Shown here piece by piece: positions 1-9,901 of a stretch of 10,322 bases of DNA. Positions within the stretch are counted from its first letter, which is position 1; the number at the start of each line of letters is the position of its first letter. Location: assembly GCA_021795795.1 (NCBI GenBank), contig JAJYPA010000268.1, forward strand, positions 1 through 10,322, read 5' to 3'. The stretch comes from Pseudomonadota bacterium (lineage in GTDB: Bacteria > Pseudomonadota > Gammaproteobacteria > Halothiobacillales > Halothiobacillaceae). A program made the translations under genes and the position numbers. The notes under the pieces were generated by a model. That model saw only the letters and a list, made by a program, of their open reading frames with translations. It ran no database searches and had not been told where the DNA came from.

Positions 1-154
1 TGAACAAAACTACCCAACGTCGCCCCTGCCCCCGGGGTGGCCGCATGGCCTTGGAATCAGTGGCCGGATGCCCGTGGAACGGGTGGCCGGATGTTCATGG
101 ATTCGGTGGCCGGATCACCGTGGAATTAGTGGCCGGATGCCGCCGGAATACGCA
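1..154. mobile_element. Right end of an IS21-family insertion sequence (partial)
   Basis: The stretch ends with a TACGCA sequence at 149-154 directly after five 23-bp repeats. IS21-family elements are bounded by 5'-TG...CA-3' and carry several terminal repeats bound by the IstA transposase; GTGGCCGGA-type repeats are, from memory, typical of a proteobacterial IS21 subgroup. The sequence becomes hsdS coding at 155. Only the terminal segment is visible. The TGA at 1-3 could be the end of istB, but nothing upstream is available to test that. Transposition genes istA/istB would lie to the left, outside the window. The family call is from the repeat pattern and terminus, not from a transposase sequence. 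Confidence 0.78.
37..151. repeat. Five tandem 23-bp IS21 terminal repeats
   Basis: Copies begin at 37, 60, 83, 106 and 129, exactly 23 bp apart. Each starts with GTGGCCGGATG or a close variant (copy 1 has GTGGCCGCATG, copy 4 GTGGCCGGATC), and the second half of each carries a looser TGGAAT-like block. The absence of unique spacers rules out a CRISPR array. In IS21 elements such multiple repeats at the ends act as transposase binding sites. Because 23 is not a multiple of 3, the repeats are read in shifting frames, so the protein-like open frame through them from ATG 45 has no meaning of its own. Confidence 0.85.
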
Positions 155-1376
155 ACTTGACCTTGGCAACGCTTACTTGATTTCGCAAGAGGACTTCAAC
201 ACCATCAACAAGCGCAGCAAAGTTGATCGCTGGGATGTCCTGATCTCCATGATCGGCACTGTCGGTGAACCTTGCCTCATTCGCGACGAGCCGGACTTCG
301 CGATCAAGAACATCGGCCTCTTCAAGAGCAAGGGCAAGGTAGAGGGGATGTGGCTCTATTATTACCTGCGCACCCCTGACGCACAGCAGTTGATCCGCGA
401 GCAAGCCCGAGGGACTACCCAGCAGTACATCCCGTTGGGAGACTTGCGGACGTTCCCGATTCCTGCCCCTGTCGATCCAAATGAAATGCGTGCCATCACC
501 CACATTCTCGGCACGCTGGACGACAAGATCGAAAACCTGCGCCGCCAGAACGAAACGCTGGAAGCGATGGCCCGCGCGATGTTCAAGGCGTGGTTCGTGG
601 ACTTCGAGCTGGTGCGCGCCAAGCTGGACGGTCACTGGCAGCGCGGCCAGTCGCTGCCGGGCCTGCCCGCCCACCTCTACGACCTCTCCCCCGACCGGCT
701 CGTTGGATCGGAATTGGGTGAAATTCCGGAGGGGTGGGAAGTGGGCCCGCTCGGCAGCTTCTTTAATTTAGGTCTTGGGGGCGCGTGGGGAGATGATGCA
801 GCAACGAATCGGGCAAGCACCGCAGTGCATTGCCTGCGCGGCATCGACTGTCATGACCTAGCAGAGGGACATATTCCCGAAGTCCCCCTGCGATGGGTTT
901 CGTCAAGGCAGGTTGCAGATCGTCAGTTATCAGATGGGACCATTTTGATCGAGGGCTCGGGATCTTTCTGCGGTAGAAGCATGATCTGGAAACGGGCCTA
1001 TGGAAAGCTGATCGGTGAACCTGTCATTTACAGCAATTTCTGCAAGCGACTCGATCCAGTATGCAGCTGGAGTCAGGCAGTGATCTGCTGGATGCAGTTG
1101 CGCCAGGCCTACAGGGATGGGTTGATTCAGTCGTTCCGAACGGGGACTGCCTTTCCAAACTTCGATATCCACGGCACGCTTGCCAGCTTTATAGTCGTCG
1201 TTCCGCCAGTGCCGATCGCCGATGAATTCGCCAGAAGATTCAGCCTAAGTCAACGAGTCGATCTAATGGCGCAATCCCGCTCACTCGCCCAACTCCGCGA
1301 CACCCTGCTGCCCAAGCTGATCTCCGGCGAATTGCGGGTGAAGGGCGCCGAGCGCATCCTCGGAGCGGCAGAATGA
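155..1376 (+). pseudogene. hsdS: hsdS, type I restriction-modification specificity subunit, 5'-truncated by IS21
   Basis: HsdS recognises the DNA target for the HsdM methylase and HsdR motor/nuclease. What remains is about 406 residues. The second half of TRD1 comes first (GTVGEPCLI, then LRTPDAQQLI and YIPLGDLRTFPIP). The central conserved helix follows at about 494-600 (ILGTLDDKIENLRRQNETLE, then ARAMFKAWFVDFE). TRD2 begins at the GSELGEIPEGWEVGPLG motif near 705, and the C-terminal conserved helix with RDTLLPKLISGELRV lies near 1293-1340. The first part of TRD1, perhaps 50-70 residues, is missing, and hsdS-like sequence starts exactly at the IS21 terminus. The frame stays open leftward to an ATG at 45, but those codons are IS21 repeats, so 45 is not the native start. 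The stop overlaps the next ATG by 4 bp. A shortened protein could still be made from a start within IS21, but a normal target specificity is unlikely. The family call is firm; loss of function is inference. Confidence 0.88.
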
Positions 1377-2119
1377 CCCTGGATTGGTGCCCCGGCATTC
1401 GCGATGCCTGCGGGCATTGGCGTGACGCGCCAATGTTGCAGCAGACCTTCGAGGCGATGGAGCGCAATTTGGAGCAGAACAACGATGCGTGCATCGACTG
1501 CGCCAAGACCGTCGTCGAGGTGGTGTGCCGCGTGGTGGTGGAAAGTTTCCACACCCAGCAAGCCCAGATCAAGCCGACGCAGGAGACGCCCTCATTGTCG
1601 GACTGGCTGACGGCAGCAATTCGTGCGCTCAAACTGGGTGATGTCCGTGATGTCCAGTTCAAGAAGTTGGTGTCCAGCCACCACAAGTTGGCCGACGCAC
1701 TGAACGACCTACGCAATAAGGCGGGCCCCGCCAGCCATGGCAAAGACCCGTATCTGGAGCGTTTGGCAGAGCACCACCGCCGCAGCGCGGTTCTGGCGGC
1801 CGATGCCATCGTGGCATTTCTGCACCAGGCCTATCTGGATGCGCAGCTCGACCCCATCAGCTCCCGCGAACCGTGGGAGTGGTTTGCCCAGGACAACGCG
1901 CTGATCGACGCGCACGTAGGACTGGCAGTGGACGCTGAGGATGGTTACTCGCCGACCTTGCGTTTCCTACTGCCGAGCGGTGATGAGCTACCCATCAATA
2001 TCGAAGTGAGCCGTCTGCTCTACCAACTGGATCGGAACGCCTATGTGGAAGCGTTGAACGCTGCGCGCGAGGCACCCGCTCCGGCCGTGGAGCCCGTCGA
2101 AAAACAAGGAGAACCGTAA
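1373..2119 (+). CDS. Abortive-infection C-terminal (Abi_C-like) domain protein
   Basis: A 248-residue soluble protein with no signal peptide or membrane segment. Residues about 38-152 resemble the Abi_C domain of abortive-infection proteins: a helical stretch with CAKTVVEVVCRVVVES (43-58), a LKLGD segment (86-90) and the conserved turn LRNKAGPASHGK (113-124), followed by an alanine-rich helix AVLAADAIVAFLHQAY. The last 90 residues show no domain I recognise and end in a proline/alanine/glutamate-rich tail. The ATG overlaps the hsdS stop (ATGA, 1373-1376), so translation is probably coupled to hsdS. This domain recurs beside type I restriction genes and in other defence islands, but its biochemical activity is not settled. 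A phage-triggered toxic or growth-arrest role is inferred from the family name and context only. Disruption of hsdS upstream may lower its translation. Confidence 0.72.
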   Translation: MTLDWCPGIRDACGHWRDAPMLQQTFEAMERNLEQNNDACIDCAKTVVEVVCRVVVESFHTQQAQIKPTQETPSLSDWLTAAIRALKLGDVRDVQFKKLVSSHHKLADALNDLRNKAGPASHGKDPYLERLAEHHRRSAVLAADAIVAFLHQAYLDAQLDPISSREPWEWFAQDNALIDAHVGLAVDAEDGYSPTLRFLLPSGDELPINIEVSRLLYQLDRNAYVEALNAAREAPAPAVEPVEKQGEP

Positions 2120-2160
2120 TGGCGTTTCTGACGGAGGTCGCCAATGAGTATCACTCCTGA
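2119..2160 (+). other. 13-codon mini-ORF overlapping the start of the next gene
   Basis: The frame encodes MAFLTEVANEYHS and then stops at 2158-2160. Its ATG overlaps the TAA of the Abi-like gene (TAATG) and has a strong ribosome-binding site, AAGGAG, at 2106-2111 with a 7-nt spacer. It runs through the Shine-Dalgarno (GGAGG, 2133-2137) and start codon (2144) of the following gene in another frame, so its translation could couple the two genes. The first four residues match the start of HsdR downstream ([11 protein letters not shown]), so it may be a scar of an ancestral gene start. Evidence for expression is only the binding site. Confidence 0.3.
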
Positions 2161-3553
2161 GCAAATCGACATCTGGCGCAGCATGGTTCGGGAAACTCAG
2201 AATCTTGAATTCAAAGAAGCCAACAACCAGTACGATACAAAAAAACTGAGTCGTTATTGTGTGGCGATTGCCAACGAAGGCGGCGGACATCTGGTGCTTG
2301 GAATTGCAGATAAACCGCCTCGCCCGATTGTGGGCAGTCAGGCGTTCTCCGACACGCAGGATATTGCCGAGAAGCTGTTCCACTGGGTGGGGTTCCGCGT
2401 GGACGTAGAGGCTGTTGCTCACCCTTATGGGCGGGTGGTGGTATTCACTATTCCAGGGCGGCCCAAGGGCACCGCGTATCACTACGAGGGCGCTTACCTG
2501 ATGCGCTCGGGTGAAGAACTCGTACCGATGAGCGAGGACCAATTGCGCAAGATTTTCGCGGAAGGGCAGCCTAGATGGCTCGAAAACCCTGTGCTAATAG
2601 ATGTATCCGCACAAGATGTGGTGCAGTTGCTGGATACGCAGACCTTCTTCGACTTGATGCGCTTACCTTACCCAACCGATCAGGCTGGTGTGCTGGCCCG
2701 GTTGCTGGATGAGCACCTGATCGAGCGCAGTGCGACAGGCTTCAATATCCTACATATTGGAGCGATACTGTTGGCTAAGAACATGCGGCAGTTTCCAGGC
2801 ATCGGCCGCAAGGCCGCACGCGTGATCGTGTATGTGGGCGATTCCAAGATGCAAACCGTCTCGGATGTGACTGGCGAAAAAGGCTATGCTGTGGGCTTTG
2901 CTGGGTTGGTACAGTATGTGATGGGCAAGCTGCCACAGAACCAAGTTATCGAAGGTGCTATTCGCAAGGAGGTCAAACTACTGCCTGAGGTTGTGGTGCG
3001 TGAGTTGCTCGCCAATGCGCTGATCCACCAGGATTTTGATATGAGCGGCGCTTCTCCCGTGGTGGAGGTTTTCAACAACCGAGTGGAAATCTCCAACCCG
3101 GGAGAACCCATTGTGCCGGTGGAGCGATTCATCGACGGCTATCAATCACGCAATGAGTGGCTGGCTGACTTGATGCGTCGCTTCGGAATTTGCGAGGAGA
3201 AGAGCAGTGGCATTGACAGGGTGATTGAGGCCTCTGAGTTCATGCAGTTGCCTGCGCCGGAGTTCTTGACCAGCCACCGGCGCACGATTGTGGTGATCCA
3301 TGGGCCACGCTTGTTTCGCGATATGAATGGCAGTGATCGGGTTCGGGCTTGCTACCAGCACTGCGTGTTGCAGTACGTGCTGCGCAAGCAGATGACCAAC
3401 CAGTCGCTGCGCGAGCGGTTTGGTTTGCCTGAGGGTAGCGCCAACACGGTTTCGCAGATTATCACCGCAACCATTGATCAGAGATTGGTGAAGATTGACC
3501 CTAATGCGCCGGATTCGCGGCGCTATGCACGGTACATTCCGGCATGGGCATAG
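2144..3553 (+). CDS. Schlafen/AlbA_2-type ATP-binding protein with GHKL ATPase and winged-helix domains
   Basis: A 469-residue cytoplasmic protein with three visible parts. Residues 15-140 form an AlbA_2 (Schlafen-like, formerly divergent AAA-4) domain, with NLEFKEA (20-26) and VAIANEGGGHLVLGIAD (40-56). Residues about 280-365 form a GHKL-type ATPase: N-box VVRELLANALIHQDF (284-298) with likely Mg-binding N291, EISNPGEP (315-322), and SSGIDRV (354-360). Residues about 400-469 look like a winged helix (SLRERFGLPEGS, then a basic RRYARY tip). Proteins of this architecture are often annotated as RecG-like or transcriptional regulators, and they recur within type I restriction operons. The ATG at 2144 is chosen because GGAGG (2133-2137) sits 6 nt upstream. 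A nucleic-acid-binding, ATP-dependent accessory or regulatory role in defence is inferred; no reaction has been assigned with certainty. Confidence 0.78.
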   Translation: MSITPEQIDIWRSMVRETQNLEFKEANNQYDTKKLSRYCVAIANEGGGHLVLGIADKPPRPIVGSQAFSDTQDIAEKLFHWVGFRVDVEAVAHPYGRVVVFTIPGRPKGTAYHYEGAYLMRSGEELVPMSEDQLRKIFAEGQPRWLENPVLIDVSAQDVVQLLDTQTFFDLMRLPYPTDQAGVLARLLDEHLIERSATGFNILHIGAILLAKNMRQFPGIGRKAARVIVYVGDSKMQTVSDVTGEKGYAVGFAGLVQYVMGKLPQNQVIEGAIRKEVKLLPEVVVRELLANALIHQDFDMSGASPVVEVFNNRVEISNPGEPIVPVERFIDGYQSRNEWLADLMRRFGICEEKSSGIDRVIEASEFMQLPAPEFLTSHRRTIVVIHGPRLFRDMNGSDRVRACYQHCVLQYVLRKQMTNQSLRERFGLPEGSANTVSQIITATIDQRLVKIDPNAPDSRRYARYIPAWA

Positions 3554-3561
3554 GTCCTCTC

Positions 3562-3642
3562 TATTTCATTGCAAACGATGCCCTCAAGTTTGTGTCGCTC
3601 CATCTGACTGATTTTAAAGATATTGTTTATTTCATCGCAAAC
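3562..3642 (+). repeat. 15-bp imperfect direct repeat in the leader of hsdR
   Basis: TATTTCATTGCAAAC at 3562-3576 recurs as TATTTCATCGCAAAC at 3628-3642, with one mismatch and starts 66 bp apart. The two copies nearly fill the 102-bp gap between the preceding stop (3551-3553) and the hsdR ATG (3656). The second copy ends just before the AGGA ribosome-binding site. This is the longest non-coding gap between the restriction genes and is AT-rich compared with its surroundings, so it could hold an hsdR promoter or a pair of operator sites. No convincing -35/-10 pair was found. It could equally be a duplication scar from insertion of the accessory genes. Confidence 0.5.
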
Positions 3643-3655
3643 CAGGATTCCTGTT

Positions 3656-6859
<3,204 letters not shown>

Positions 6860-6860
6860 T

Positions 6861-8303
6861 ATGACTGATCGAGAGATCGAGATTTTCACCAAGGATTTCC
6901 TGACGGAAATCCGGGAGGACAACGCAGCAATTTTTGCAGGCGCAGGACTGTCTGCGACGGCTGGCTTTGTGAACTGGCGAGAGCTGCTTCGTCCTATAGC
7001 GGATGAACTGCGCCTTGACATAGACAAAGAAACTGACCTGGTCGCGGTGGCTCAATACCACTGCAACGAAAACGCAGGTAATCGGCACCGATTGAATCAA
7101 TCGATTATTGACCAGCTAACTACTGGTGTTGCCCCAACTACAAACCATCGAATTCTGGCTCGCCTGCCCATCAGTACCTATTGGACAACCAACTACGATC
7201 AGCTTATCGAATCGGCGCTAAGAGAAGCAGGAAAAATCCCTGACGTGAAGTACACAACCGAGCAGCTCGCCACCACGAAGGCTCGGCGCGATGCAGTCGT
7301 GTACAAAATGCACGGTGATGTTGAGCATCCGGACGGCGTGGTTTTGATCAAGGACGATTACGAAAAATATCACCTCAAGCGTGGCGCATTTATCAATGCG
7401 CTAGCGGGGGACTTGGTATCAAAGACTTTCCTGTTCATTGGCTTCAGCTTTACTGACCCTAATCTTGACTACGTGCTGAGTCGCGTTCGGGTAACATTCC
7501 GTGAGAATCAACGTCGGCATTATTGCATTTTCAAAGCTAGACCCCGGCAGGATGGCGAAAGCGATGCCGAGTTCGAGAATGCTCAGATTAAACAACGGCT
7601 AGTTATCGAGGATCTCAAGCGGTTCAACATCAAAACGCTGTTGATTGATGAGTACGCACAGATCACAGAAATCCTGGCACGAATCGAGCGCCAGTACCGA
7701 CAGAAAACGATTTTCATATCTGGCAGTGCCGAAGAGTATGGTGCTTGGACGAAACAAGCAACCGAGGAGTTCCTGCGCGATTTGAGCCGTATCCTAGTGC
7801 AACAAGGTTACCGTGTTGCAACAGGTGTTGGCTTGGGTATTGGTGATGCCATCATCACGGGAGCGATTGAAGAGGTGTATCGCGCCCGGATAGGTCACAT
7901 AGAAGATTCGTTGATCATGCGGCCATTTCCACGAGCCAACCCTGACGAAGCCGTTCGTCAGCGTCTTTGGGAGGAGTATCGGCAGGAGTTGATTTCTGCT
8001 GCTGGCATTTGCCTCGTCGTTCTTGGCAACAAGCGTGTTGACGGTCGCATCGTGCCTGCCGGTGGCGTTCGACGGGAGTTCGAAATCGCCTGTCAACATG
8101 GATTGAACGTCGTTCCAATTGGCGCAACCGGTTATATGGCCAATGAGATTTGGACAGAAATGACGTCGACGCTCGACACGTACTACCCAGGTGCAAAAGC
8201 AGATTTGCACGAGAAATTCAGCAGGCTTAATGAGGCGGTAGAAAATCCTGGAGAACTTATTTTGCGCACGCTGGAATTTATCAAAGTAATCACCAAGGAG
8301 TAG
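6861..8303 (+). CDS. thsA: ThsA, Thoeris NAD+-consuming effector (SIR2-SLOG)
   Basis: ThsA is the killing arm of type I Thoeris: when its SLOG domain binds a cyclic ADP-ribose isomer made by ThsB, the SIR2 domain hydrolyses NAD+ and stops phage growth. The 480-residue protein has a SIR2 domain (about 15-275) with the NAD-binding GAGLS (27-31), TTNYDQLIE with N111 and KMHGD with H151, the expected catalytic pair, and FIGFSFTDPNLDYVL (192-206). The SLOG domain (about 283-478) has FISGSAEEYG (285-294) and GVGLGIGDAIITGA (322-335). It keeps R374, K391 and E406 with the same spacing as ligand-binding residues recalled from Bacillus cereus ThsA (R371, K388, E403). There is no membrane segment. The ATG follows the hsdR stop by one nucleotide, with AGGGGAG at 6845-6851 inside hsdR, so co-translation with hsdR is likely. 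Length and residue numbering match the B. cereus protein closely. Confidence 0.93.
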   Translation: MTDREIEIFTKDFLTEIREDNAAIFAGAGLSATAGFVNWRELLRPIADELRLDIDKETDLVAVAQYHCNENAGNRHRLNQSIIDQLTTGVAPTTNHRILARLPISTYWTTNYDQLIESALREAGKIPDVKYTTEQLATTKARRDAVVYKMHGDVEHPDGVVLIKDDYEKYHLKRGAFINALAGDLVSKTFLFIGFSFTDPNLDYVLSRVRVTFRENQRRHYCIFKARPRQDGESDAEFENAQIKQRLVIEDLKRFNIKTLLIDEYAQITEILARIERQYRQKTIFISGSAEEYGAWTKQATEEFLRDLSRILVQQGYRVATGVGLGIGDAIITGAIEEVYRARIGHIEDSLIMRPFPRANPDEAVRQRLWEEYRQELISAAGICLVVLGNKRVDGRIVPAGGVRREFEIACQHGLNVVPIGATGYMANEIWTEMTSTLDTYYPGAKADLHEKFSRLNEAVENPGELILRTLEFIKVITKE

Positions 8304-8307
8304 AGAT

Positions 8308-8799
8308 ATGGCGCGCCGTGTATTTTTTAGTTTCCATTTTGAGCGCGATGTCTGGCGTGCTGGACAGGTGCGCAACAGTTGGGTGACGAAGGCAGACAGA
8401 GAGTCGGCTGGTTTCTGGGATGCAGCCGATTGGGAGGAGGTCAAGAAAAAAGGTGACGGGGCGATTAAAAAATGGATTGACAAACAACTGGAAGGAACAT
8501 CAGTTACCGCTGTTCTTATCGGGTCGGAAACGTCGCTGCGTGAGTACGTTGGATATGAAATATCGCAAAGTCACAAACGCGGCAACGGTCTGCTTGGGAT
8601 TTACATTAATAAGGTCAAAGATTCATCTAGCAAGACTGACAAAAAAGGAAAAAATCCGTTCGATAACTGGCATGTCACTGAAAATGGCAAGCGACGGTAC
8701 CTCTCAGAGATGTACAAGACTTACGATTGGGTCGATGACGACGGCTACAACAACCTTGCCAAGTGGGTAGAGGCGGCTGCAAAATCTGCTGGCAGGTAA
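8308..8799 (+). CDS. thsB: ThsB, Thoeris TIR-domain sensor/cyclase (DUF1863 type)
   Basis: A 163-residue single-domain TIR-like protein of the ThsB/MTH538 (DUF1863) family. The signature VFFSFHFERDVWRAGQVRNSW (5-25) marks this family; a central TAVLIGSET strand (67-75) is followed by YVGYEISQSHKRGNGLLGIYI (80-100), where E84 is the likely catalytic glutamate (E85 in B. cereus ThsB, from memory). The middle holds a short lysine/serine-rich loop (102-115). ThsB proteins detect phage and convert NAD+ to a cyclic ADP-ribose isomer that activates ThsA. The gene starts 4 nt after the thsA stop, with AAGGAG (8295-8300) inside the end of thsA and a 7-nt spacer, which shows a tight operon. Confidence 0.92.
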   Translation: MARRVFFSFHFERDVWRAGQVRNSWVTKADRESAGFWDAADWEEVKKKGDGAIKKWIDKQLEGTSVTAVLIGSETSLREYVGYEISQSHKRGNGLLGIYINKVKDSSSKTDKKGKNPFDNWHVTENGKRRYLSEMYKTYDWVDDDGYNNLAKWVEAAAKSAGR

Positions 8800-8861
8800 G
8801 TGCGGTAGAACGGAAAGTTTGTTGTACACAAAACCTACGATAAAGCAGGGGAAAGGTAGTT

Positions 8862-9623
8862 ATGTACAGAGGGTTTAACCTGGATATTGCCGACGAGGAT
8901 TTTTCGAGTTGGTTTGACATTGGCAACCGAATGCACGAAAACAACAAGGCGCAAGTAGAGAGAAAGATTGAGTCCTTTAAGGATGGCTCCGGAGATCTTC
9001 TGGCTTCTCGAATCATCGATAGCTGGTTTCCACCAGTTAAGGCAGAAGTGTTTCTGTCGCACTCGCATCGAGATGCTGAACAAGTTATTGGATTATCAGG
9101 ATATTTGTACAAGGCATTTGGTCTAACGTCCTTTATTGACTCTTGTGTTTGGGGGTGCTCGGACGACCTGCTGCAGATTGTCGACGACACGTATTGCTAT
9201 AATCGTACGACTGGCAGATATAGCTACGAGAGACGAAATCGTTCTACAACCCACGTTCACCTGATGCTCTCAACGGCGTTAGCGAAAATGATCAACAGCT
9301 GTGAGTGTATTATGTTCGTGAATACTCCTCACTCCATTTCTCCAGCGGAATATATTGGCGGCGATGATACCACGCATTCACCGTGGATTTATTCCGAGAT
9401 CGCTATAACTAATTTGGTACAAAAAAGATCTCCCGCCGATCATCGTGGTGTTGCGTTTAGGGCGGACGCATTGGTCGAGAAAGCCGCTGAATCCCTAAAC
9501 GTCAGATACCAGTTAGATATGACTCATCTTACACCGATGGCAACCGATGACTTGGTTCGCTGGGTTAAACATAGAAAAAAAGAATGGGCAGCTTTAGATG
9601 TACTCTACCGTATTATGACGTAA
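8862..9623 (+). CDS. Second Thoeris-associated TIR-domain protein (ThsB2-like)
   Basis: A 253-residue protein whose TIR fold differs from the preceding ThsB. Residues 61-71 (AEVFLSHSHRD) form the first TIR strand and BB-loop approach; YKAFGLTSFID (83-93) is the second strand. STALAKMINSCECIMFVNTP (137-156) is a strand-helix pair, and SPWIYSEI (173-180) places E179 as the probable NAD-cleaving glutamate. The first 60 residues, with a charged segment ENNKAQVERKIESFKDG, form an extension I cannot assign. No membrane segment is visible. A 62-nt gap separates it from thsB; the start at 8862 is supported by AAAGG (8852-8856) 5 nt upstream. Many Thoeris loci carry two or more TIR genes with separate phage specificities, so a second sensor feeding the same ThsA is the best reading. 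Codon use is visibly more AT-rich than in hsdR. Confidence 0.85.
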   Translation: MYRGFNLDIADEDFSSWFDIGNRMHENNKAQVERKIESFKDGSGDLLASRIIDSWFPPVKAEVFLSHSHRDAEQVIGLSGYLYKAFGLTSFIDSCVWGCSDDLLQIVDDTYCYNRTTGRYSYERRNRSTTHVHLMLSTALAKMINSCECIMFVNTPHSISPAEYIGGDDTTHSPWIYSEIAITNLVQKRSPADHRGVAFRADALVEKAAESLNVRYQLDMTHLTPMATDDLVRWVKHRKKEWAALDVLYRIMT

Positions 9624-9901
9624 TCCCTTGATTAGCTAATGCTAAATCGTCACTTCATAACTGCCTTCCGCAAGTCATGGTTGGGTTTCGGTGGAGAATG
9701 AAACATTCATTTTGTTTTGGCTCGGGCCTTAAAAGCGCAAGGATAGAGCAAGAACTTGAGGCAAACGTGACAGAAATCTTTACAAACCTTTTGGATATGT
9801 AAAAATACTCGTTGTAAATTATATAGATAAAGCTGATAGTCTGCGGTTGTAAGTGTGTAGAACCGTTCTGACAAGCACCTTTTATTGATTAGTAAATAAC
9901 C
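9624..9901. other. AT-rich intergenic stretch downstream of the Thoeris genes
   Basis: No convincing gene is present. It contains a perfect palindrome ATTAGCTAAT (9631-9640), a short inverted repeat AGAAC-C-GTTCT (9859-9869), and several weak AT-rich promoter-like hexamers that do not form a credible pair. It ends at the terminator at 9902. No tRNA-like or known riboswitch structure was recognised. It may be the eroded edge of the transferred island. Confidence 0.5.
9677..9802 (+). CDS. Doubtful 41-codon ORF, hypothetical
   Basis: A frame opens at ATG 9677 (MVGFRWRMKHSFCFG...) with an in-frame second ATG at 9698, and stops at TAA 9800-9802. Its C-terminal half (ARIEQELEANVTEIFTNLL) is predicted helical and amphipathic and looks more protein-like than the first half. 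GGTGGAG just before the second ATG resembles a ribosome-binding site, but the spacing is too short. It may be a remnant of a longer gene or chance. No family was recognised. Confidence 0.15.
   Translation: MVGFRWRMKHSFCFGSGLKSARIEQELEANVTEIFTNLLDM

Noticed and set aside
37..151. Possible CRISPR array
   Set aside because: The 23-bp units are head-to-tail with no unique spacers, are degenerate in their second half, and end at an IS21 terminus.
45..154. ATG at 45 as the native start of hsdS
   Set aside because: The codons from 45 to 154 lie entirely in the 23-bp IS21 repeats and do not resemble any HsdS N-terminus; the frame is open there by chance.
126..674. 182-codon open frame on the - strand over hsdS
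   Set aside because: It is antisense to conserved hsdS sequence and its translation resembles no protein family.
3623..3655. TTG start giving an 11-residue longer HsdR
   Set aside because: ATG at 3656 has AGGA 8 nt upstream and begins with the usual MAFLSE; the extension overlaps the second copy of the 15-bp direct repeat.
7794..8483. 229-codon open frame on the - strand across the thsA-thsB junction
   Set aside because: It overlaps two well-supported genes and its translation has no recognisable domain.
8818..8832. TTTGT-TGTAC-ACAAA inverted repeat between thsB and the second TIR gene as an operator
   Set aside because: The arms are only 5 bp and no promoter hexamers accompany it; too weak to list as a regulatory site.
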